This document shows positions 1 to 5,234 of a stretch of DNA of 5,234 nucleotides, one piece after another. Under the pieces are notes generated by a model, which was not told the origin of the DNA, did not search any database, and saw only the letters and a list, made by a program, of their open reading frames with translations. Position 1 is the first letter of the stretch. Every line of letters starts with the position of its first letter. Position numbers and translations under genes: made by a program. Source of the stretch: Candidatus Thorarchaeota archaeon (GTDB taxonomy: Archaea; Asgardarchaeota; Thorarchaeia; Thorarchaeales; Thorarchaeaceae); the NCBI GenBank assembly GCA_016840245.1, contig JAEOST010000477.1:1-5234 (forward strand), written 5' to 3'.

Positions 1-851
1 GGGTCACAGTTATTGAGATATTCATCTATGTTGGTAAGTTCATCTGAGTCATAGGATAGCAGAGCATCATCAACTAGTGGATCCGTGCCTGAGTCAATTT
101 CCCAGAGATCAGGGAGTGCATCACTATCTGTGTCATTTGAAAGAGGATGTGTATTATACAGATACTCCTGGTAGTTGGTGATTCCATCAAGGTCGGCATC
201 TTGTTCACCATTGTCAATCAAAGGATCGAGACCATGATAGTACTCCCAACCGTCAGGCATATCGTCCCGATCAGAATCTTCACGGTCAGGCAATGTCCCA
301 AGGTAGTACTCCTGAAGATTGGTCAACAAGTCTTCATCATAGTCTAGTGCTGAGTCATTGACTCGTGGATTCAGAGAGTACCATATCTCCCATGAATCAA
401 TCATCAAATCAGAGTCAGTGTCATTATTCCATGGGTCACATCCCCATCTAAACTCAATCAGATTGATTATTCCATCGTCATCGTAATCGAAGTCTGAGTC
501 ATCGAAATGCGGATCAAGAGAGTTGTTAACCTCCCAATAATCCCACATGGAATCGTCATCACCATCCCTGCTATAAGGATAGAGGTCCATATAATACTCC
601 TCTAGATTCGTGAGATTGTCATAATCTGGGTCAAGATCCGCATCGTCAAATACTGGATTAAGTCCCCATTGGACCTCCCATCCGTCTGGCATCTGGTCGA
701 AGTCAGAGTCATTGTTTCGTGGATCGGTCTCATGAAAATACTCCTCAAGATTGACTAACTCATCGAAATCAGGATCTCCTTCATGATCTGCTGAAAGCGG
801 ATCAAGAGAATAATACAACTCCCACCAATCAGGCATCTGATCATTGTCTGA
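1..851 (-). repeat. Six tandem 48-residue acidic repeats, each with two EF-hand-type Ca loops
   Basis: The periodicity is exactly 144 bases: units at 851-708, 707-564, 563-420, 419-276, 275-132 and 131-1 (cut). Each unit has loop A, D-x-D-x-D-x-M/L-P-D-x-W-E (P varies), whose first Asp is the last residue of the preceding unit. It also has loop B, D-x-D-x-D-x-L/I-x-N-x-x-E. Both match the 12-residue EF-hand ligand spacing 1-3-5-7-9-12. Between them is a conserved S/G-L-D/N-P turn. Eleven of twelve loops keep all acidic positions; loop B of unit 6 has Ser in position 1 (codon 56-54). The family resembles the thrombospondin-type-3-like acidic repeats of secreted prokaryotic proteins. The calcium role is inferred from ligand geometry. 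Confidence 0.88.
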
Positions 852-2282
852 ATCAAAATCATTACGTATACGAAATAGCATCATCTCTAGATCCTCAGTA
901 GTATCATCGATGGGTGATACAAGTTGAATGTCGTTTGAGTAACCAGTTCCGAGAACTACAAGATGACCTTCAGGATCAATGGCTATTGCATCAGCTGACT
1001 CATCCTCGAAACCACCATAGAGATTTGAATATACAAAATTGTCAGGAAACTCATTTGCTGAAGTGTTAATCCTGCATACGAATATGTCTTCAATCCTATT
1101 GAATTCCCCATCTGCATTTATGACTGGAAAGTCCGAGGAATAGGTACCTCCAGTGATGTAAACAAAACCCATTGTATCAATTTCCAAATCATTTCCCATA
1201 TCCTGACTTGTTCCGCCAATAGTAGTGCTATAGAGAAGTACGGATCCATTTGTATCGAACTTTGACATGTATGCATCAACCATCAAGCGTGGTCCTGATG
1301 GTATTGTTAGCGGAAAGTCTGTTGAGAATGTTCCACCAGTGATATAGATAGACCCACCTTCATCCAGACAGATTTCGGAACTCCAATCATCATCAGATCC
1401 ACCAAAATAGGTACTGAATTTTGTGTGACCTGTTGAATTCAACTTCACGATGAAGATATCTTCAGTTCCGCTCCTTTCAGAGTCATATGCATTAATCGTA
1501 GGAAAATCTGATGATGCTGTTGTTCCTGTAAAGTAAATATTGTCGGTAGAGTCAATAGCTAGACCACCTATATAATCGTCACTAGACCCACTCCATATCT
1601 GATTGAATTCAACTAGATCACCCATAGGACTTAATTTTACAATTCGAGTATACAAGTCTTCAAATGCGCTAATGCCATCCAATGCAATTATCATGCATCC
1701 TCTGGTGTCTATTGCTATAGCACTTGCTATCTCATCAAATGGCATAGCAATATATGTGGAATAAACCAGTGATCCAGATGAATTGAACTTCGAGATGAAG
1801 GCATCTGTGCCACCATTATAAGTTGAATCGTAAGCATCCTTGGTTGGAAAATCGGTACTGAATGTTGAACCAACAACATAGATGTTGTTTTCATCATCTA
1901 TTACTATGTCATGAATACCATCTAGATCAGACCCACCAAGGTAAGTACTCCACACAATCGATGTGTAGTTTGGGTCTATTTTTATGATGAATCCATCTTC
2001 ATATCCTTGAAGAGTGTCATTGAATGCATTCACCATAGGAAGGTCTGCACTTGATGTATGACCAACTACGTATACGAATCCTTCACCATCAATCTCAAGT
2101 CCAGTGCCGAATTCAGCTCCATCTCCACCAAGAAAAGTGGAAAAGAGTGTTGAATTGAAAGACAATGAAGGAGTATATCGGTTCTCCTTAATCTGAGAGA
2201 CTTGATAACCTGTAGAAAGTGTACTCGTATAGGGAAGTAGCAACATAATGAGTGTCAATGAGATGAGGACGGATTTCTTCAT
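1..2282 (-). CDS. Secreted SBBP beta-propeller / EF-hand-repeat surface protein, C-terminus cut by window edge
   Basis: One uninterrupted reading frame runs from ATG at 2282 to the left edge: 760 codons plus two bases, no stop. Residues 1-25 form a signal peptide (MKKS, then a Leu/Ile-rich core). Residues 47-475 are seven SBBP-type blades with the recurring pattern STYLGG...D...IYVVGxTxSxDFP...DAFxxKxN, enough for one closed seven-bladed propeller. From residue 478 there are six 48-residue repeats, the last cut by the edge, each with two DxDxD...E loops. Family knowledge: SBBP proteins and such acidic repeats are typically extracellular and Ca-stabilised; ligand and function are unknown. Many N-x-S/T sequons fit an exported glycoprotein. 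A second in-frame ATG lies at 2291, giving M-I-D-M-K-K; an in-frame TGA just upstream excludes earlier starts. I chose 2282 because the Lys pair then sits at the very N-terminus. A C-terminal anchor, if any, is off-window. Confidence 0.9.
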   Translation of the reverse strand, partial: MKKSVLISLTLIMLLLPYTSTLSTGYQVSQIKENRYTPSLSFNSTLFSTFLGGDGAEFGTGLEIDGEGFVYVVGHTSSADLPMVNAFNDTLQGYEDGFIIKIDPNYTSIVWSTYLGGSDLDGIHDIVIDDENNIYVVGSTFSTDFPTKDAYDSTYNGGTDAFISKFNSSGSLVYSTYIAMPFDEIASAIAIDTRGCMIIALDGISAFEDLYTRIVKLSPMGDLVEFNQIWSGSSDDYIGGLAIDSTDNIYFTGTTASSDFPTINAYDSERSGTEDIFIVKLNSTGHTKFSTYFGGSDDDWSSEICLDEGGSIYITGGTFSTDFPLTIPSGPRLMVDAYMSKFDTNGSVLLYSTTIGGTSQDMGNDLEIDTMGFVYITGGTYSSDFPVINADGEFNRIEDIFVCRINTSANEFPDNFVYSNLYGGFEDESADAIAIDPEGHLVVLGTGYSNDIQLVSPIDDTTEDLEMMLFRIRNDFDSDNDQMPDWWELYYSLDPLSADHEGDPDFDELVNLEEYFHETDPRNNDSDFDQMPDGWEVQWGLNPVFDDADLDPDYDNLTNLEEYYMDLYPYSRDGDDDSMWDYWEVNNSLDPHFDDSDFDYDDDGIINLIEFRWGCDPWNNDTDSDLMIDSWEIWYSLNPRVNDSALDYDEDLLTNLQEYYLGTLPDREDSDRDDMPDGWEYYHGLDPLIDNGEQDADLDGITNYQEYLYNTHPLSNDTDSDALPDLWEIDSGTDPLVDDALLSYDSDELTNIDEYLNNCD
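858..2144 (-). repeat. Seven SBBP blades forming a predicted seven-bladed beta-propeller
   Basis: Protein-level tandem repeats of about 53-67 residues occupy residues 47-475. Approximate blade spans are 2144-1953, 1952-1764, 1763-1605, 1604-1419, 1418-1233, 1232-1032 and 1031-858. Blades open with F/Y/W-S-T-x-x-G-G, then an acidic turn, a hydrophobic I-x-I-D strand, D/E-x-x-x-I-Y-V/I-x-G, the T-x-S-x-D-F-P signature, and close with D-A/I-F-x-x-K-x-N. Blade 3 is degenerate: it lacks the GG and the DFP signature and is shorter. Blade 7 keeps the GG but has lost DFP. Blade boundaries are my alignment by eye. Confidence 0.85.
2208..2282 (-). other. Signal peptide coding segment
   Basis: The first 25 residues have a short basic n-region (Lys2, Lys3), a hydrophobic core at about residues 5-17 rich in Leu and Ile, and a small/polar stretch (T-S-T-L-S-T-G) suited to cleavage. 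There is no lipobox Cys, so the protein is predicted to be Sec-exported and not lipid-anchored. The exact cleavage site is uncertain. Confidence 0.75.
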
Positions 2283-2319
2283 GTCAATCATTACTCACTT
2301 AGAAAACTCCCGAATTCAT

Positions 2320-2360
2320 CAAGAGAGCAGCATGCTTTTCTCGCATCAGCTGCACTCTTG
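2320..2360 (-). promoter_or_regulatory. Long imperfect hairpin in the gap before the propeller gene
   Basis: The arms 2320-2331 and 2349-2360 pair over 12 positions with a single mismatch (2326/2354). The stem continues as ATGC/GCAT (2332-2335 with 2343-2346) after a two-base bulge (2347-2348), leaving a 7-base loop. It lies 13 bases after the stop of the small membrane gene and about 28 bases before the first possible start of the propeller gene. In the minus-strand RNA it would sit in the 3' end of one gene and the leader of the next. No T-tract follows directly on that strand (the nearest T run is about 13 bases on), so a simple intrinsic terminator is less likely than a processing, stability or regulatory element. 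The role is unknown. Confidence 0.6.
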
Positions 2361-2372
2361 TGTGTTTTGATT

Positions 2373-2609
2373 TTACTGAATGACAGAGGATAGTTCCTCG
2401 AATGCGCTTGTGAGATTGTCCTTCTCCCTATCGATCGAGCGATTCAATTCTCGTTTATTGTGCCATGTCATGGTCATTAGAAAACCGAACAGTGCACAAG
2501 GGATAAACCCAATTCCTAGTAACACAGGTAACTGAAGTATAGCGCATGCCACGAAGGCAGCGGCAGCTCCTCCAGCCAATCCTATTTGATAAGCCACGTC
2601 CTTCAACAC
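2373..2609 (-). CDS. Small two-helix membrane protein, unknown function
   Basis: This 78-residue protein is not one I recognise. Residues 8-27 (Gly/Ala-rich, G-G-A-A-A-A) and about 29-48 are two hydrophobic segments separated by a short Gly/Pro-containing turn, so a membrane hairpin is predicted. The remaining 30 residues are charged and probably helical (K-R-E-L-N-R-S-I-D-R-E-K); by the positive-inside rule this tail is cytoplasmic. The start is GTG at 2609, followed by TTG, and is supported by an AGGAGAG Shine-Dalgarno motif with GGAG ending 8 bases upstream. It begins about 83 bases after the arrestin-like gene ends, with a possible TATA box between, so it could have its own promoter or be read through. 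A coding call for such a small gene rests on the RBS and the coherent membrane topology. Confidence 0.7.
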   Translation of the reverse strand: MLKDVAYQIGLAGGAAAAFVACAILQLPVLLGIGFIPCALFGFLMTMTWHNKRELNRSIDREKDNLTSAFEELSSVIQ

Positions 2610-2615
2610 AATAAT

Positions 2616-2622
2616 CTCTCCT
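2616..2622 (-). promoter_or_regulatory. Shine-Dalgarno site deciding the GTG start at 2609
   Basis: The minus strand reads AGGAGAG; GGAG (2621-2618) is followed by 8 bases and then GTG. This is the clearest ribosome binding site in the window and supports the non-ATG start of the small membrane gene. Confidence 0.6.
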
Positions 2623-2670
2623 TTTGAGGTACATAGTATTGTGGCTATCTGAGATTAGATTCTTCTTGTG

Positions 2671-2680
2671 TCTTTAAAGC
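2671..2680 (-). promoter_or_regulatory. Candidate TATA box for the small membrane gene
   Basis: The minus strand reads GCTTTAAAGA, a TTTAAA core, about 65 bases upstream of the GTG start. Archaeal transcription begins about 25 bases downstream of TATA, which would give a leader of roughly 40 bases containing the Shine-Dalgarno site. There is no clear purine BRE, so this is tentative. Confidence 0.33.
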
Positions 2681-2692
2681 TACATCGTGAAT

Positions 2693-3562
2693 CTAGAATG
2701 TGGACGAAAACTCAGAATCCATACCTGATGACCTCAGTCGTACTTGGCGAATTGGGAATATCAAATTCTTGTCAATACGACGGGGTATGTCAAGAGTGAC
2801 CTTTAGGATATAGTGACATTGGATGAGGTCAGTAGTAAAAGGTATAGGCCAGTCAGATTGGGTCTCAAGTGTCACTTCAATAAACGAATCCCTTCGTAAG
2901 TCCTCATCTTTCATATACCATTCGACAAGGGGAGTCTCCTTGTCAGTTTCTCGACCATCAGGCTCAACATGTTCGATATGAATTAACTCAGCGCGTAAGC
3001 CACGAATCTTAGCATCTCTGTCAACCATCACCCTGAAAGCATACCCCTCACCTAAATTCACAATGTCACTTGATCCCTCAACACGAAGCAGTGATACCAT
3101 GTCACCTTCAATACGGTCCTGAAATGATTGAGGTGACATCAGTTCGCTGTCTTCCGGTCGTGTTACTTCAAGAAGTAACTTTGTCTTTGGGTCGCGCGCC
3201 CATGAAATCTCTATCTTTGCTTGAAGAGTATATTCAATCCATCCATAGGAACCAAGATAGCTTGCAGGTATTTCCTCGGGCAATTTGAATGAAAAGTCAT
3301 ATCTTGTCTCACCAAATGGAATCGTTGAAGCGGGAGCTAGTTCGATTTGCTCATTGAAATGCTCTTTGTCATCGTCATAAACAATTGTTACCTTTCCCGT
3401 GTGAACCACAAATTTAGTTCTTTCTTCTCCAAGAAATGACATATTGATACTATTGCACTTGAATTCATCATCACAACGTATGAGCACATATCCTTCAACC
3501 GAGTCACCTGGTATGAAGGTCTCTTTTGAAAGAATAATTTCGATATCTCTCATCCTACTCAT
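2693..3562 (-). CDS. Arrestin-like two-domain protein
   Basis: The 289 residues show a two-lobe beta-sandwich arrangement like arrestin/Vps26/Spo0M proteins. The N-lobe (about 5-134) has the family pattern: F-I-P-G-D-S-V-E-G-Y-V near residue 16, a central S-F-L-G-E strand (42-46), P-F-G-E-T-R-Y-D-F-S-F-K-L-P (82-95), then P-A-S-Y-L-G-S-Y-G-W-I-E-Y-T-L-Q-A-K (99-116). The C-lobe (about 153-277) has Y-A-F-R-V-M-V-D and I-R-G-L-R-A-E-L-I-H-I-E. There is no signal peptide or membrane helix, so it is cytoplasmic; no PPxY motif is present. The tail is Ser-rich and acidic. In eukaryotes this fold links membrane cargo to trafficking machinery; bacterial Spo0M has the same fold. The role here is unknown. 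The start at 3562 has no Shine-Dalgarno motif; a second in-frame ATG is at 3553. A leaderless message is possible. Confidence 0.82.
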   Translation of the reverse strand: MSRMRDIEIILSKETFIPGDSVEGYVLIRCDDEFKCNSINMSFLGEERTKFVVHTGKVTIVYDDDKEHFNEQIELAPASTIPFGETRYDFSFKLPEEIPASYLGSYGWIEYTLQAKIEISWARDPKTKLLLEVTRPEDSELMSPQSFQDRIEGDMVSLLRVEGSSDIVNLGEGYAFRVMVDRDAKIRGLRAELIHIEHVEPDGRETDKETPLVEWYMKDEDLRRDSFIEVTLETQSDWPIPFTTDLIQCHYILKVTLDIPRRIDKNLIFPIRQVRLRSSGMDSEFSSTF

Positions 3563-3610
3563 GTAGAATGAGTAAATGAAACTTAATCAGGTATTCGGTA
3601 GTTTGAATTA

Positions 3611-3620
3611 GAAAATAAAA
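3611..3620 (-). promoter_or_regulatory. Weak TATA-like element upstream of the arrestin-like gene
   Basis: The minus strand reads TTTTATTTTC about 50-58 bases before the ATG at 3562; this is also the T-rich tail of the asnS terminator. A second weak candidate, GATTAAGTT, lies at about -26 to -18 from the ATG, the position expected for a leaderless transcript. Neither is a strong match to the archaeal TATA consensus. Confidence 0.22.
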
Positions 3621-3643
3621 TGAGAAGGGGGATTATTCCCCCT
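3611..3643 (-). terminator. Intrinsic-type terminator of asnS, starting inside its stop codon
   Basis: On the minus strand AGGGGG (3643-3638) and CCCCCT (3631-3626) form a 6-bp stem around an AATAAT loop. A T-rich stretch follows (TTCTCATTTTATTTTC). The first two stem bases are the last two bases of the asnS TAG codon. T-rich tracts are the main archaeal termination signal, so the combination is a credible transcript end. Confidence 0.6.
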
Positions 3644-4937
3644 ATGGATAGACTCTGGTAACAGTTCGTGGGAATGGAACACAATCACGGATATGTTCTA
3701 ACTCGAGCATCCAAGTGATCATTCGATCTATACCGACTCCGAATCCCGAGTGTTCAACACTTCCATAACGTCGTATGTCAATGTACCACTTGTAGTTCTC
3801 AGGATCATCACCAATTCTGTGAAGGTTCTCGATTATCAAATTGGCATCGGTCTCTCTCTCACTTCCGCCAATCATCTCACCATACCCCTCAGGAGCCAGC
3901 AAGTCTGAGTTCTTGTATGTACGAGGGTCAGCCTCATTGTTCTTCATGTAGAAACTTTTAATGTCCTTTGGATAGTACTCAACAAAGATGAAATGGTCTC
4001 GATCCTTTGTGAGTATCTCCTCAGCCTCAGACCGAAGGTCCTCACCCCACTTTATGTCAAGGCCTGCATCCTGACAAACAGAGATAGCCTTGTCATATGT
4101 CATCCTAGCGAATGGGGGTTTGACCTTATAGAGTCGTTCTGGGTCGACACCAAGTTCTTTCAGTTCATCTGGTCTGTTGTCAGCTACCGAATGGCACATC
4201 CAACTAATCAGCTCTGCCTGTCTAACTAAGTTGCACTCATGGTCACACCAAGCTTCCTCTGCCTCAAGATGCCAAAACTCAGTTAGATGTTTTCGAGTTC
4301 GAGATTTCTCTCCTCTAAATGAAGGGGCTAGTGTGAACACTTTCTCCATTGCAAAGAGTTGTGGTTCTAAGTGCATCTGGGAAGTTTGAGTCATGTAGAC
4401 CTTACGTCCGAAGTAGTCCACTTCAAACAGGTCCCCACCCTCTTCACCCATTGTAGTTACAAACATTGGTGATGTGGTCTCATAGAAACCTTGTTTTCGA
4501 AGATACTCTCTTGCGGACCTAAACACCTCGTCTCTAATCTTGAGTACATTTGTGAGCTTGCGAGATCTCATCCATAGGTGACGATTATCATTAAGGTACT
4601 CGACTGAAAGATCCTCGGTGAGTGGGAAGTCCTCTGCAAAGTGCAGGACTTTGAATTTCTCCACCTGCATCTCATATCCGCCAGCGGCTCGTGAATCTTC
4701 CTTCACATTGCCCTCGACTTCAATGAGGGATTCTATTAGCATCTTCATCGCATCAGCATATTCATCTTCGCTGACGATGTCTTTCTTGATGACTGTCTGG
4801 ACGACCCCTGTTGGATCACGAAGTAAGGCAAAGACCATCTTCTTCTGCTTTCGGATACGATGTACCCACCCGCGCAGATGGACTTTCTCACCCTCGTGAC
4901 TTCCAGCAAGGACGTCACCTACATGGATGTATGTCAT
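3642..4937 (-). CDS. asnS: Asparaginyl-tRNA synthetase (archaeal/eukaryotic-type AsnRS)
   Basis: This cytoplasmic class II synthetase charges tRNA-Asn with asparagine using ATP. Its 431 residues match the compact archaeal length. An N-terminal OB-fold anticodon-binding domain (about 1-105; V-H-L-R-G-W-V-H-R-I-R at 19-29) precedes the catalytic core. Motif 1 is near 144-159 (Pro157). Motif 2 starts at 207 with F-R-G-E-K-S-R-T-R-K-H-L-T-E-F-W-H-L-E-A-E, Arg208 being the ATP-binding arginine. Motif 3 is G-F-G-V-G-I-D-R at 398-405. The H-L-T-E-F-W-H-L-E core, and Q-T-S-Q-M-H-L-E (184-191) where AspRS has Q-S-P-Q, favour AsnRS over AspRS. The OB domain excludes the truncated asparagine synthetase-like paralogue. 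A GGTG motif ends 7 bases before the ATG at 4937. Terminators on both sides suggest a single-gene transcript. Confidence 0.95.
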   Translation of the reverse strand: MTYIHVGDVLAGSHEGEKVHLRGWVHRIRKQKKMVFALLRDPTGVVQTVIKKDIVSEDEYADAMKMLIESLIEVEGNVKEDSRAAGGYEMQVEKFKVLHFAEDFPLTEDLSVEYLNDNRHLWMRSRKLTNVLKIRDEVFRSAREYLRKQGFYETTSPMFVTTMGEEGGDLFEVDYFGRKVYMTQTSQMHLEPQLFAMEKVFTLAPSFRGEKSRTRKHLTEFWHLEAEEAWCDHECNLVRQAELISWMCHSVADNRPDELKELGVDPERLYKVKPPFARMTYDKAISVCQDAGLDIKWGEDLRSEAEEILTKDRDHFIFVEYYPKDIKSFYMKNNEADPRTYKNSDLLAPEGYGEMIGGSERETDANLIIENLHRIGDDPENYKWYIDIRRYGSVEHSGFGVGIDRMITWMLELEHIRDCVPFPRTVTRVYP

Positions 4938-4944
4938 TTTCTCG

Positions 4945-4948
4945 CACC
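4945..4948 (-). promoter_or_regulatory. Partial Shine-Dalgarno site of asnS
   Basis: GGTG on the minus strand, 7 bases before the ATG at 4937, matches part of the archaeal anti-SD complement (GGAGGTGATC). An out-of-frame ATG overlaps it at 4950, so the position helps select 4937. Confidence 0.4.
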
Positions 4949-5000
4949 ATATTGTTATTTGATTAGACCTCTTCTCAAGGCCTTCTCTCGACTCCTATGG

Positions 5001-5012
5001 AATAGATAAAAG
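5001..5012 (-). promoter_or_regulatory. Candidate asnS TATA box overlapping the upstream terminator tail
   Basis: The minus strand reads CTTTTATCTATT about 65-75 bases before the asnS ATG. It follows directly on the terminator hairpin of the upstream gene, so the same T-rich stretch may end one transcript and position TBP for the next. The leader would be about 45 bases. The TATA match is moderate and no BRE is evident. Confidence 0.25.
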
Positions 5013-5038
5013 ATTGCCGGACGAAGAGTGCCGGCAAT
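5001..5038 (-). terminator. Hairpin plus T-tract terminator of the surface-protein gene
   Basis: On the minus strand ATTGCCGG (5038-5031) pairs perfectly with CCGGCAAT (5020-5013) across a 10-base loop, followed by CTTTTATCTATT. It begins five bases after the TGA stop at 5044-5046. This is a strong intrinsic-type terminator by bacterial criteria, and the T-tract fits archaeal termination. Confidence 0.68.
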
Positions 5039-5043
5039 TTTGA

Positions 5044-5234
5044 TCAGCGATATCGGAAGTACCAGAAGATAAGTGTCATTCCGATAATGAGAGCAGCAAA
5101 GCTACCGATTAGAACTACATAGTTGTATAGATCAGGCTGACTAACGATAACCTGTACTGAAGAGCTTGCTGAATTACCACCAAGATCAGTAACCGTCAGG
5201 GTAACATCGTATACTCCTTCAGCGAGGCCATCAA
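5044..5234 (-). CDS. Surface protein C-terminus: Ig-like domain, single membrane anchor (N-terminal part off-window)
   Basis: Only the last 62 codons and the TGA stop are present; the frame is open at the right edge. The visible protein begins with the end of a beta-sandwich: A-E-G-V-Y-D-V-T-L-T-V-T-D-L-G-G-N-S-A-S-S-S-V-Q-V, split here by strand as G-V-Y-D-V-T-L-T-V-T-D and then N-S-A-S-S-S-V-Q-V-I-V. This is the last-strand pattern of PKD/cadherin/bacterial Ig-like domains. A single hydrophobic helix follows (about 20 residues, Y-V-V-L-I-G-S-F to T-L-I-F-W-Y-F), ending in the basic tail R-Y-R. The topology is therefore an extracellular domain with a C-terminal anchor and almost no cytoplasmic tail. 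The function of the whole protein cannot be judged from this fragment. Confidence 0.85.
   Translation of the reverse strand, partial: DGLAEGVYDVTLTVTDLGGNSASSSVQVIVSQPDLYNYVVLIGSFAALIIGMTLIFWYFRYR

Noticed and set aside
147..347. Plus-strand open frame of 66 codons
   Set aside because: It is antisense to the EF-hand repeat region and its sequence follows from the regular acidic codons opposite; no RBS or recognisable domain.
1..851. Regular 144-base periodicity that could suggest a DNA satellite or CRISPR-like array
   Set aside because: The units are strongly diverged at the DNA level, keep reading frame exactly, and conservation is at acidic and Trp/Pro codons, so this is protein repeat structure.
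858..2144. Possible frameshift or fusion in the propeller gene at the degenerate third blade
   Set aside because: The frame is continuous through the blade and the strand pattern is partly kept, so divergence explains it better than a sequencing error.
3070..3288. Plus-strand open frame antisense to the arrestin-like gene
   Set aside because: It lies wholly inside a well-supported gene on the other strand and encodes no recognisable motif.
3993..4899. Three plus-strand open frames (3993-4229, 4177-4389, 4618-4899) opposite asnS
   Set aside because: All are shadows of the conserved synthetase frame; their products have low-complexity Ser/Cys-rich composition typical of antisense reading.
3642..4937. 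Aspartyl-tRNA synthetase, including the non-discriminating archaeal type
   Set aside because: The motif 2 region reads H-L-T-E-F-W-H-L-E and the substrate loop lacks the AspRS Q-S-P-Q signature, both favouring AsnRS. A phylogeny would settle it.
4977..4984. Palindrome AAGGCCTT upstream of asnS as an operator
   Set aside because: Only 8 bases, pairing does not extend beyond the core, and such palindromes arise by chance; no second copy seen near other promoters.

Overview
The window looks archaeal, most likely from an Asgard lineage such as Thorarchaeia. This is inferred from gene content, not from a marker phylogeny. The synthetase is the compact archaeal/eukaryotic type of AsnRS. Next to it is an arrestin-fold gene. 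The secreted genes combine SBBP propeller blades, Ca-binding repeats and Ig-like domains, which is common in Asgard and some other archaeal genomes. Base composition is moderately AT-rich. Starts, where readable, have partial GGAG or GGTG Shine-Dalgarno motifs, and T-rich TATA-like boxes precede some genes.

All five genes lie on the minus strand, so transcription runs from high to low coordinates. In that order they are: (1) the C-terminal end of a surface protein, an Ig-like beta domain with one membrane anchor (5234-5044), followed by a hairpin/T-tract terminator; (2) a complete asparaginyl-tRNA synthetase (4937-3642), whose terminator hairpin begins inside its stop codon; (3) a complete 289-residue two-domain arrestin-like protein (3562-2693); (4) a 78-residue two-helix membrane protein with a GTG start (2609-2373); (5) a long secreted protein, open at the left edge, with a signal peptide, seven SBBP blades and at least six 48-residue repeats each carrying two EF-hand-type loops (2282 to beyond 1). 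This last gene fills nearly half the window. It has no stop codon here, so an ordinary complete-ORF scan would miss it.

The intergenic gaps are short (about 75 to 110 bases). The gap before gene 5 holds a long, nearly perfect hairpin spanning 2320-2360, which no gene explains. The genes do not form one obvious pathway. asnS is housekeeping and looks like its own transcription unit, flanked by terminators. The arrestin-like gene and the small membrane gene are adjacent and could be co-expressed. The two outer genes are cell-surface proteins. The arrestin-like protein, the long propeller/EF-hand protein and the 5' hairpin are the items most worth following.
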